Positions 42,366-50,456 of a DNA stretch of 64,000 nucleotides are shown here, piece by piece (the first letter of the stretch is position 1; every line of letters starts with the position of its first letter). A program made the position numbers and the translations under genes. The notes under the pieces are model-generated. The model was not told the DNA's origin and did no database searches. It worked only from the letters and a program-made list of their open reading frames with translations. This DNA comes from Ciceribacter sichuanensis (GTDB taxonomy: Bacteria > Pseudomonadota > Alphaproteobacteria > Rhizobiales > Rhizobiaceae): the NCBI RefSeq assembly GCF_024055605.1, contig NZ_JAMXLX010000009.1:123868-187867 (forward strand), in the 5' to 3' direction.

Positions 42366-44890
42366 GTCAGATGGAAAACACGACAGTCGCTTCGGGCTCC
42401 GAGCCCGGCTTCATCGCAGAATTTCCGTGCACGCAGACGCAGTTGCGCTGCTGGGTTCTCGATCAGCTGAAGCCGGGCAATCCGGCGCTGAACGTCGCCG
42501 TTCGCTGGGAAATCCGGGGAGCCTTCAAGGCTTCCACGATCGAAGCAGCGTTCCGCAGGATCATCCAGCGACACGAAGTTCTCAGAACCCGCTTCGTCGA
42601 GCGGGCCGGCCGGCCTTACCAGCAGGTGGTCGAAGCGGTCGATTTCCGCATGTCGGTTATCGATCTCAGGAATATGCCAGCCGCGCAGAGGGAGCAGCGC
42701 ATTCTCTCTATCGGTGAGGAGACGGCTTCGGCTCCCTTCGACCTCGGAAAACCCTGCCTGTTCAGGGTCACCCTGCTGATGGTGGAAAACGACCGCGCAT
42801 TCATCCTGATCACGGCGCACCAGAGCTGCTTCGATGGCTGGTCGATCCGCGTCCTGGGGCGCGAGGTCGGGGAAATCGCCGCTGCGATCGATGCGGGCCG
42901 CCAGCCCGTACTGCCGGACCTTCCGCTGCAATACGGTGATTTCGCTCTCTGGCAGGACGAATATCTGGGAAGCTACGGTTTCGAGACGGAAAAGACCTTC
43001 TGGAAGGAACAACTGGGCAATGCGCCCTATTTCGAGGTTCCGACCGATCATCCGCGGCAGGCGATCAAGAGCAATAACGGGAACATCCTGTCCGTCGTGA
43101 GACCGGCGGATTTCGGCGAACGGATCGAGAGGGCAGCCCGCGAACAGCGCGTTTCGCTTTACGGTTACGGCGCTGCCATCATGAGCTCGATGCTGCATCG
43201 CTTCACCGGCGCGAAGGATATCCTGTTCGGAACGCAGATCGCCGGCCGGGATCACTCCGACCTGGAGGACCTGATCGGCGTCTTCATCAACAACCTTGTT
43301 CTGCGTTTTCCCGTTTCGCCCGATGTCTCGTTCTCCGAGCACATCCACGCAACGAGCGAGATCGTTACCGCTGCTCTCAATCATCAGCGGATGCCGTTCA
43401 ACAAGCTGGTCGAAATGCTCAATCCGGTGCGCGACCCTTCGCGCAATCCGCTGATCTCGGTGAACTTCAATTTGCAGAAGGCGTTTCTCGAGGACCGGCG
43501 CTACGGGGATTTCGAACTGATCAGCGCTCCGTCGCAGTCGCCCGGTGTCATCTACGACCTGAGCTTCATCATGATCGGTCGTCCGTCCGGCTGGCGCATG
43601 TCGATCGAATACAACACCGATCTCTTCGATCGCGGCACCATCGAAGGTCTCCTGCAGCTCTGGCAGGACATCTACGAGCTGGCGCTGGAACATCCGGATG
43701 CGCCTCTTTCGGCCTTGCGGGTGCCGCCGCGTGGCGGACAGGTGGCGGACGTTCCGGTGATCGAGCTGTCGCGGTTCCGCCCGGCGCCCAAGGAAGTCGA
43801 GGAGGCCTCTTCGCCGGAGGACACTTCCGCCATGTCGGCGGCGCAACGCATCACGGCGCTTTCCGAGATCTGGGCTAATGTGCTCGAACTCAAGACAGTC
43901 GAGCCTGAGGGCGATTTCTTTGCGCTTGGCGGGCATTCCCTGCTCGCACTTCGGATGCTTTCGGCCGTTCGCGAGCGCTTTGGGGTGAAGGCGGATCTCG
44001 CGCTTCTCTTCAAGGAGCCGACGCTCAAGGGATTTGCGCATGCGCTGTTCGGTGACGATGAAGGCGAACAGGGCGAAAGCCCCAGGCGCTCGCCTTGGGA
44101 GATGAGTGTCTACAAGACCGGGACTGGCCCCTGCTCCGTCTACACGCTCAACAATCCGTTCCTCTACTATCGCCTTGCGAACGAGTTGGACGATTCGATC
44201 TCGGTCTATAACGTCAACATGTTCGGCGCCGCGAAGGATCAGTCGACGGTCGGGGCTTCGCTGCAGGACATTGCGGCGCAGGCGATCGAGGCCATGCAGC
44301 TTGGCGAGCATCGCGGACCTATCGTCATCGTCGGGCTTTGCGTGAACGGTGTACTGGCGATCGAAGTGGCCCGCCAGCTGCGGGACGCCGGGGTCGATGT
44401 CGCCTTTTCCGCCGTTATCGATTCCTGGGCGCCCGGCTATTTCCGGTCGCTGCCGAAGTCCCGCCAGCGCTGGTGGAACACCGAAAAGCGCATCAAGCGT
44501 CTCGGCTATTTTATTGGCAAGTTCCTGTCCGGTCGCATGCGTCTGATGGTTTTTCTCAAGGAATTCAACCTGACCCTGAACCTGATGCGGAAGCTCGGGA
44601 TCGAGGGGGCGAACTATACGCCGGAGGAAAGCTCCAACGCTCTAGTGACCGATCTGCTGGTGCAGGCCGCCCGTGATTACAAGCCCGTGAAGGGGGGAGC
44701 CACGCTGCTTTTCCGCAGTCAGGCCAATCATCCGCGTGCCGGAAGGCTTCGGTTCGGATGGGGCGATGCCGCCGGTCAGGATGCCGAGGTTATCGATCTC
44801 GACGGCTGGCACGAGGATTCTCTGACCATGGACGGCATTCGTACCCTTGCGCTCTCCGTCGAAGACAAGCTTCTGGCTGAACGGTTCTGA
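42362..44890 (+). CDS. Terminal NRPS module, C-T-TE, with altered C motif and Cys-type thioesterase
   Basis: The 842-aa protein has a condensation domain (about 20-460), a carrier domain (S526 in ALGGHSLLAL) and a thioesterase (about 590-842). The C-domain signature reads HQSCFDG at 153-159, so the second, catalytic His of HHxxxDG is Gln. There is no adenylation domain. The thioesterase nucleophile is C660 in VGLCVNGVLA instead of Ser; D687 in AVIDSWAPG and H817 in DGWHED complete the triad. The protein should receive the chain from the upstream megasynthase and release it. Either its carrier is charged in trans, or the C-T part only passes the chain on. The ATG overlaps the upstream stop codon. 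Confidence 0.9.
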   Translation: MSQMENTTVASGSEPGFIAEFPCTQTQLRCWVLDQLKPGNPALNVAVRWEIRGAFKASTIEAAFRRIIQRHEVLRTRFVERAGRPYQQVVEAVDFRMSVIDLRNMPAAQREQRILSIGEETASAPFDLGKPCLFRVTLLMVENDRAFILITAHQSCFDGWSIRVLGREVGEIAAAIDAGRQPVLPDLPLQYGDFALWQDEYLGSYGFETEKTFWKEQLGNAPYFEVPTDHPRQAIKSNNGNILSVVRPADFGERIERAAREQRVSLYGYGAAIMSSMLHRFTGAKDILFGTQIAGRDHSDLEDLIGVFINNLVLRFPVSPDVSFSEHIHATSEIVTAALNHQRMPFNKLVEMLNPVRDPSRNPLISVNFNLQKAFLEDRRYGDFELISAPSQSPGVIYDLSFIMIGRPSGWRMSIEYNTDLFDRGTIEGLLQLWQDIYELALEHPDAPLSALRVPPRGGQVADVPVIELSRFRPAPKEVEEASSPEDTSAMSAAQRITALSEIWANVLELKTVEPEGDFFALGGHSLLALRMLSAVRERFGVKADLALLFKEPTLKGFAHALFGDDEGEQGESPRRSPWEMSVYKTGTGPCSVYTLNNPFLYYRLANELDDSISVYNVNMFGAAKDQSTVGASLQDIAAQAIEAMQLGEHRGPIVIVGLCVNGVLAIEVARQLRDAGVDVAFSAVIDSWAPGYFRSLPKSRQRWWNTEKRIKRLGYFIGKFLSGRMRLMVFLKEFNLTLNLMRKLGIEGANYTPEESSNALVTDLLVQAARDYKPVKGGATLLFRSQANHPRAGRLRFGWGDAAGQDAEVIDLDGWHEDSLTMDGIRTLALSVEDKLLAERF

Positions 44891-44891
44891 C

Positions 44892-46529
44892 ATGGCAGAC
44901 AACCCCGCTATGCATCTCAATATTTCACCGCCGCTTTCGGCTTCGAAGCCGCTGCGCATCGGCGTGGCGACCGACAGGACGGGCGGGTTCGAGAACTGGC
45001 AGTTGCGGGTGCTGGATCGCATTGTCGGTGACGGCCGCTTCCGGCTTGAAGCCCTTATGTTGTGTCCGCCGCATGCGACGGAACGCAAAGCCTCATCGTT
45101 GCTTGGTCTGGCTTCGCGGCTGGAGCGGGCAACGCTTGGCCGCCTGCCGGCATTCGTCCCGCAGCATTTCGATCTCGATGCCCAACGGTTCGAGTTCATC
45201 GGCGACGGGACCGGTCGGGGAAGTGTGGGGCGCCTGACTGCCATCCTCAAGGATGTCGATCTGGTCCTCTGCCTCGGCGCGCAAGGATTGCCGGACGAAG
45301 CCTTGCGCCTGCTGCCGTTCGGGGAGTGGCATCTGTCGTTCTCGGCCCTGAGTTCGGGAGATATCGACTGGTCAGGTTATTCCAGCATCATCGGGAAGCA
45401 GGCGTCCACCGGGCTTAGGCTTCTCGTCCGGCGCGGAAATCCGGTCGAAACCCTGTCCATCGCGTCGTCGGCCTTCAACACGAAGTTCAGTGCCGTGCGA
45501 AACGGGGATTTCGTCAAGGAGCGCGCCGTGACGCTGGTCATGCGGGAACTCGGTCGCATCGCCGATACCGGGAACCTTGGCGATGCGGTGGCGGGAGACG
45601 AGCCGGCGCCTTCGGAAACGGCGCCATCCGATATGGATCTGTTGCGCTATGGATATTCTCTGTCGAGCGCGTTGCTCGGCCGGGCCGGCAAGGCGCTGAT
45701 GTCGAAGATGGGCGGCGGTTCCGCCGTCTGGACGCTCTATACAGGTCGCGGCACGATCGACGATTTCGATCCGAGTCAGGCCGTTGAAATCGTGCCCGAG
45801 GACGACGAGATTCGCGCGGATCCCTTCATTCTGGAGCATGAGGGGAAGTGCTATCTCTTCTACGAGGCCTATGCGCAAGGGCAGCACAAGGCTCATATCG
45901 CGGTCAGCCGTTTCGTCGGCGACAAGCTGGAGCGGCTGGGCGTGGCGCTCGAATGCGACCATCATCTTTCCTACCCTTTCGTTTTCCGGCATGACGGCGA
46001 TCTGTTCATGATGCCGGAAACCAACCAGGCGCGGCGGCTGGAGGTCTGGCGCTGTGTCGAATTCCCGCTCAAATGGGAGCTCTATTCGACCGCGCTGGTG
46101 GGGCTGTCGTCCGCCGACAGTTCGCTGACGTTCTATCAGGGCAAGTGGTGGCTCTTCACCAACCTCTCCGATTTCCACGCCTATGAGGATCATTGCAGCG
46201 AGTTGCATGTCTTTGAGGTGGACGGGCCGAAGCTCTCGCGCGTCGTGCCGCACAAGCGAAACCCGGTGGTCATCGACAGCACGATTGCCCGCAATGCCGG
46301 GCGCATGTTCGAGCGTAATGGAAGGCTCTACCGTCCGTCACAGCGTAACGAACACGGCATCTACGGCTACGGACTCAACATCATGGAGATCGAACAGCTG
46401 GATCTCGATACCTATCGGGAGCGTTGCATTCGCACGATCACTCCGGATTTCAAACCGGGCCTGATGGGCTGCCACCACTTCGACGCCGGCGGCGGGCGAT
46501 ATGTCATTGATGCGAGGTTGACGCTCTAG
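44892..46529 (+). CDS. Two-domain protein: formyltransferase-like N-terminus and beta-propeller-like C-terminus
   Basis: The 545-aa cytoplasmic-looking protein starts one base after the thioesterase gene ends. Residues about 20-200 resemble a formyltransferase Rossmann fold (RIGVATDRTGGFENWQLRVLD-type start, VDLVLCLGAQGLPDEALRL), but the expected Asn of the catalytic NxH motif is not seen: GEWHLSFSAL keeps only His. Residues about 270-545 carry repeats such as DPFILEHEGKCYLFYEAY, YPFVFRHDGDLFMMPET and SLTFYQGKWWLFTNL, as in five-bladed glycosidase-like propellers and the N-terminal part of GINT1-type glycosyltransferases. Chain tailoring such as glycosylation or formylation is possible. The function is unproven. 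Confidence 0.65.
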   Translation: MADNPAMHLNISPPLSASKPLRIGVATDRTGGFENWQLRVLDRIVGDGRFRLEALMLCPPHATERKASSLLGLASRLERATLGRLPAFVPQHFDLDAQRFEFIGDGTGRGSVGRLTAILKDVDLVLCLGAQGLPDEALRLLPFGEWHLSFSALSSGDIDWSGYSSIIGKQASTGLRLLVRRGNPVETLSIASSAFNTKFSAVRNGDFVKERAVTLVMRELGRIADTGNLGDAVAGDEPAPSETAPSDMDLLRYGYSLSSALLGRAGKALMSKMGGGSAVWTLYTGRGTIDDFDPSQAVEIVPEDDEIRADPFILEHEGKCYLFYEAYAQGQHKAHIAVSRFVGDKLERLGVALECDHHLSYPFVFRHDGDLFMMPETNQARRLEVWRCVEFPLKWELYSTALVGLSSADSSLTFYQGKWWLFTNLSDFHAYEDHCSELHVFEVDGPKLSRVVPHKRNPVVIDSTIARNAGRMFERNGRLYRPSQRNEHGIYGYGLNIMEIEQLDLDTYRERCIRTITPDFKPGLMGCHHFDAGGGRYVIDARLTL

Positions 46530-46557
46530 TGGATTTCCCGCCGGAATTGCCTGGGGA

Positions 46558-47280
46558 TCAGGACCGATAGCGCAGCCCGACGGATGTGCCGGAGGTGAGT
46601 GCCGCGACCGCACCGAAGAAGCCTTCCGGGACAGCGAGGTCGAGAAGGCTCCAGTCATCCGGCGTGCCGATAGTGTCGTCGAGGCGTTCCAGCCTGAGCG
46701 TCGTCTCGCTTCCGAGAGACACATCGAAGGCATCGAGCGCCAGTGACAGGCCGGCACCATGGGCCTTCACAAAGGCCTCCTTGCGGGTCCAGCAGCGATA
46801 GAAGCCCGGAATATAGAGATGCTGCGGCATGGCACGCAGGATCGCGCATTCCTTGGGTGAGAAGAAGTGTCCCGCAATATCTTCCTCCATCGGCCTTGCC
46901 TGCTCGATGTCGACGCCGAGCGGGAAGCGATCCGATATAGCCAGTACGGCGCGGTCGGCGCTGTGGCTGAGGTTGAAATGCAGGTCCTCACGGCTTGCCG
47001 AAGTAAGGTAGGGTTTGCCGAAGTCGTTATAGGCGAAGGTCAGCTTCCTTGGCGCAATGCCGAGATAGTCCCCGAGGATGAGGCGCAGCCGCCCCCTGCC
47101 GGCGACGTAGCGCATGGCGTCGCGCTCCTTGATGAAGCGGGCGGCACGGATGACCTCATCCGTCGAGAGTAGCGTCGAAAGTCGAGCGATTTCGTCGTCA
47201 GACTGGTCGAGCGACCAGCTCCAGATATCGACCAGCGCGAGGTCGGGTCGGGTTTCAGTCTGTGCCGTTCGCGCAAGCAT
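46558..47280 (-). CDS. Sfp-type 4'-phosphopantetheinyl transferase
   Basis: The 240-aa enzyme converts apo-carrier proteins to holo form by attaching phosphopantetheine from CoA. Key motifs are FNLSHSADRAVLA, the Mg-binding PLGVDIEQARP, and CWTRKEAFVKAHGAGLS (WxxKEA). Its presence explains how the four carrier domains of the adjacent NRPS-PKS proteins are activated. The start at 47280 follows the stop codon of the aminotransferase gene after one base. It is convergent with the NRPS operon, with only 28 bp between the ends. Confidence 0.93.
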   Translation of the reverse strand: MLARTAQTETRPDLALVDIWSWSLDQSDDEIARLSTLLSTDEVIRAARFIKERDAMRYVAGRGRLRLILGDYLGIAPRKLTFAYNDFGKPYLTSASREDLHFNLSHSADRAVLAISDRFPLGVDIEQARPMEEDIAGHFFSPKECAILRAMPQHLYIPGFYRCWTRKEAFVKAHGAGLSLALDAFDVSLGSETTLRLERLDDTIGTPDDWSLLDLAVPEGFFGAVAALTSGTSVGLRYRS

Positions 47281-47281
47281 C

Positions 47282-48472
47282 TCAGGAAATCCCCGGCGTT
47301 GCGACAAGGTTGCGCTCTGGCGTAGCATTCTGGCGAGCCATCTTGCGGGCAAAATACTGCATGAGCGGAAGAGGGTAGTTCTCCCCGAGGCCGATGCGGC
47401 AGGTGCGTTTCAGAATATCGAGGGAGCGAGGGCAGGCGTTCGGCGAATAATCGATCTTCCTCTCCGCCCAGGCGAATGGGTTCATCTTCGGATGAATGGC
47501 CCGCTGCTCCAGTATCGGTTGCCAGAAGGTGTAGACGTGGCGGCTGGAGTCGTGCAGGCGATAGACGCCGCGCTTGTTGCGGGCCGCGAAGGATTTCGCT
47601 TCTTCCTCGCTGTCGAAGATGACGTGCAGGCCGGCGGCATTGGCCCGGTCGTTATGCGGGCCGACATGCAGTTCCCCGCCGTCTTCCAGTATTCGGGAGA
47701 GGGCGTCGTAGCGCCGGCGCATCCGCCGCACCATCGGGTCGAGCTTCTTGAGCTGGACATTGAGCATGGCGCCCTGAATCTGGCTCGCCTTCATGTTGAT
47801 ACCGGGGAGAAGTGGTTCGTTGGCGTTGTCGAGATGGCCGCGGAACACCGAGCCGATGTCGTGATACATGCGGGCGCGGGCAAAGAAGTGATCGTCATTG
47901 GTGACGATCGCGCCGCCTTCGCCGATACTGATGTTCTTGAACTGGTTGAAGCTGAAGGCGCCGATATCGCCTATGGTGCCGGCGCGCCTGCCCTTGTAGC
48001 TGAGACCGACCGCTTGGCAGGCGTCCTCGATCACCAGCAGACCGTGTTCGCGGGCAATGCGCATGATGCTGTCCATGTCGCAGACCATGTTGGCCATATG
48101 AACGGGGATGATGGCGCGGGTGTTGGGGGTGATCTTGCGCAGGATATCGGCGGGATCGATCGTCAGCGTCTGGTCGATCTCGACAAGAACAGGGACAGCA
48201 CCGACGGCAAGAGGCGCGGCGGCCGTGGCAATCCAAGTATAGGCCGGCACCAGAACCTCGTCGCCCGGGCCGATGCCAGCTGCAACGAGTGCGGCGATCA
48301 GCGCACCGGTTCCGCTGCTCGTCGTCAGCACATGTTTGACGCCGAAGCTTTTGGAAAAGGCCGTCTCGAAACGTGTGAGAGGGCCGCCATCGCCGTTGCC
48401 GTAACGGGAGAGGCGGCCGGAAGCGATGACCGGTGCTATCGCCAGCCATTCCCTTAAGCCAACACGTGCCAT
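47282..48472 (-). CDS. DegT/DnrJ/EryC1/StrS family PLP aminotransferase
   Basis: The 396-aa protein is a fold-type I aminotransferase of the family acting on nucleotide-linked ketosugars and cyclitols. It has TTSSGTGALIAALVAAGIGPGDE (cofactor phosphate site), VIEDACQAVG (Asp holding the pyridine nitrogen) and SFNQFKNISIGEGGAI (Schiff-base Lys). The start at 48472 is chosen because GGAGGGGG lies just upstream. It shares a transcript with the phosphopantetheinyl transferase. It could supply an unusual amine building block or tailor the product of the NRPS-PKS line. Confidence 0.9.
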   Translation of the reverse strand: MARVGLREWLAIAPVIASGRLSRYGNGDGGPLTRFETAFSKSFGVKHVLTTSSGTGALIAALVAAGIGPGDEVLVPAYTWIATAAAPLAVGAVPVLVEIDQTLTIDPADILRKITPNTRAIIPVHMANMVCDMDSIMRIAREHGLLVIEDACQAVGLSYKGRRAGTIGDIGAFSFNQFKNISIGEGGAIVTNDDHFFARARMYHDIGSVFRGHLDNANEPLLPGINMKASQIQGAMLNVQLKKLDPMVRRMRRRYDALSRILEDGGELHVGPHNDRANAAGLHVIFDSEEEAKSFAARNKRGVYRLHDSSRHVYTFWQPILEQRAIHPKMNPFAWAERKIDYSPNACPRSLDILKRTCRIGLGENYPLPLMQYFARKMARQNATPERNLVATPGIS

Positions 48473-48623
48473 GACCCCCTCCATCGACGCGCAGTTTTCC
48501 AATATCTCCAGAGCCTATGCGCTCTTTCAGGACGTTTCAAAACGGACATCCGGCTTAGGATCGTGTGGTTGCTTAAGCCGCAGGTCCGACGGAATGGGTA
48601 CGCCCGGAGCCGTCGCTACCCAC

Positions 48624-48649
48624 ATTGGCCAAGTTCCGGAAATTGGCCA
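48624..48649. promoter_or_regulatory. Direct repeats in the DegT/GMC divergent promoter
   Basis: ATTGGCCA occurs at 48624-48631 and again at 48642-48649, 18 bp apart and followed by AGTT or GTTT. An ACCAATTG lies shortly after. The pair sits in the 238-bp gap between the divergent aminotransferase and GMC oxidoreductase genes and may be a regulator site. No regulator gene was found within the NRPS cluster. Confidence 0.35.
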
Positions 48650-48710
48650 GTTTGCTACCAATTGAAGGCCACAATGAGGGGACATCAGGGCGTGGCAAAA
48701 GGGGTGTAGT

Positions 48711-50432
48711 ATGAGTGTGCGTGATCTGCGAACCGCTCCGCGGGATACCCTGCTTTATGCCGATGTTGCCATCATCGGCGCCGGGCCGGCGGGACTGGCC
48801 ATTGCACGGGAACTCGCGAACACCTCCATCAAGGTTCTGCTGATCGAGAGCGGTGGCTTTGAATTCGACGGCGAGACGCAATTGCTCAATCGGGTCGAAA
48901 ATGTCGGTCAGCCCTCGCGCAACGAGGCGTCCGAGAGGCTCGGTCGTGGCTACACTGCCAGCCTTGCATGGCTCAACGATATTCCCGCTTTCGAATTGCG
49001 CAACCGCTGCCTTGGCGGCAGCACCCACACATGGGTCGGCAAATGCGCCGCCTTTGACGAGGTCGATTTCCGGCAGCGAGCCTGGCTGCCCGGCTCGGGA
49101 TGGCCGTTCCCCCGCCAGAGCTTGGACGCGGCGCTCGAACGGGCCGCGGATTTGCTCAATCTCGGGCCGAATTTGTATGATGAGCGCCTTAATGGCCTCC
49201 TGCGTTCTCCCCCGCGAGACAGTGGTGTCGATCATCACCTGCTGCGTTCGTTCTTCTGGCAATTCAGCCATCAACGCACGGTGCGGGGCGAGCCGATGCG
49301 TTTTGTGGACGTCGCGCGCGACCTCAAGGCACCGAACATCGATATCCTGACCTATGGCACGGTGACCCGGATCAATGTCGAGCCGTCGGGGCGCCGGGTA
49401 GCCTCCCTCGATGTCCGCAGCCTTGGCGATAACAAGGCCTCCATCCATGCCCGCACGGTCGTGCTTTGCTCCGGTGGCGTGGAGAATGCGCGGCTGCTGC
49501 TTGCCTCCAATTCGGTGATGCCGAACGGCATCGGCAATGGTTCGGATGTGGTCGGGCGGTACCTCGCCGATCATCCGCGCACGGTGATCGCCCGCTTCAA
49601 AGGCCCCGATATCGACCGCGTTGCGGAGCATTTCGGTTTCTTCGGCCTCACCCACAAAGGCCGCTCGCATTTCTACCTGCACGGCATGTCGCTCAGTCCG
49701 GAACTGCAGGAGCGGGAAAAGCTGATGAACTGCGCCACCTATCCCGTCCAGACCTTCGCGTCCGACGATCCCTGGGCCGCGGTGAAGCGGATCTCCCGTG
49801 GCTCCGGTTCGCGTTTGCCGGGCGATATCGCCACCGTTCTGCGTTCGCCGGGTCTGGTAGCCGGGGGGCTCTACAACAGGCTCATCCGCAAGCGCGGCCT
49901 GCCGCGCAAATCCGCCGAACTGCGTTTCGACGTCATGGTCGAGCAACCGCCGAACCCGGACAGCCGGGTGACGCTGTCGCGCATGAGCGACCGTTTCGGT
50001 ACCCCCCTTCCGAAGGTGGACTGGAAGATCGGCTCGACCGAGCGGGAAAGCGTCAAGCGGCTGGCGCGATTGATGGCCAGCGAGTTTACCCGTGTCGGCC
50101 TGCCGAGACCGGCGCTGGCCGAGTGGATCGTCAATGATGGCGACGGGGAAGGGGTCTTTATGGACATGGCCCATCCGTCCGGTACGACGCGGATGGGGAC
50201 AGATCCCGCCACCAGCGTCGTCGATGCCGATACCATGGTGCATGGCGTGGACGGGCTCTTCATCGCCGGCAGTTCTGTCTTCCCGACCGCAGGGCATGCC
50301 AATCCCACCCTGATGATCCTGGCGCTGGCGATCCGGCTGGCCGATCATCTCAAGGCCCGCAATCACAAGACTGCGACGCCCGAGCGTGACGATGCGAGGG
50401 ATGGTGGCACTTTCAGCGGCGCCACCTCCTGA
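48711..50432 (+). CDS. GMC family FAD-dependent oxidoreductase
   Basis: The 573-aa flavoprotein has the FAD-binding DVAIIGAGPAGLAIARELA motif near the N-terminus, LGGSTHTWVGKC (GMC-type loop), VVLCSGGVENARLLLASN in the middle, and the C-terminal MAHPSGTTRMG and AGSSVFPTAGHANPTL segments with the catalytic-site His. GMC enzymes oxidise alcohols to aldehydes or ketones. Divergent from the DegT aminotransferase, it might provide the carbonyl compound that the latter aminates. No signal peptide is seen. Confidence 0.88.
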   Translation: MSVRDLRTAPRDTLLYADVAIIGAGPAGLAIARELANTSIKVLLIESGGFEFDGETQLLNRVENVGQPSRNEASERLGRGYTASLAWLNDIPAFELRNRCLGGSTHTWVGKCAAFDEVDFRQRAWLPGSGWPFPRQSLDAALERAADLLNLGPNLYDERLNGLLRSPPRDSGVDHHLLRSFFWQFSHQRTVRGEPMRFVDVARDLKAPNIDILTYGTVTRINVEPSGRRVASLDVRSLGDNKASIHARTVVLCSGGVENARLLLASNSVMPNGIGNGSDVVGRYLADHPRTVIARFKGPDIDRVAEHFGFFGLTHKGRSHFYLHGMSLSPELQEREKLMNCATYPVQTFASDDPWAAVKRISRGSGSRLPGDIATVLRSPGLVAGGLYNRLIRKRGLPRKSAELRFDVMVEQPPNPDSRVTLSRMSDRFGTPLPKVDWKIGSTERESVKRLARLMASEFTRVGLPRPALAEWIVNDGDGEGVFMDMAHPSGTTRMGTDPATSVVDADTMVHGVDGLFIAGSSVFPTAGHANPTLMILALAIRLADHLKARNHKTATPERDDARDGGTFSGATS

Positions 50433-50456
50433 TATTCCTTACTCAGTCGGTCGTCG

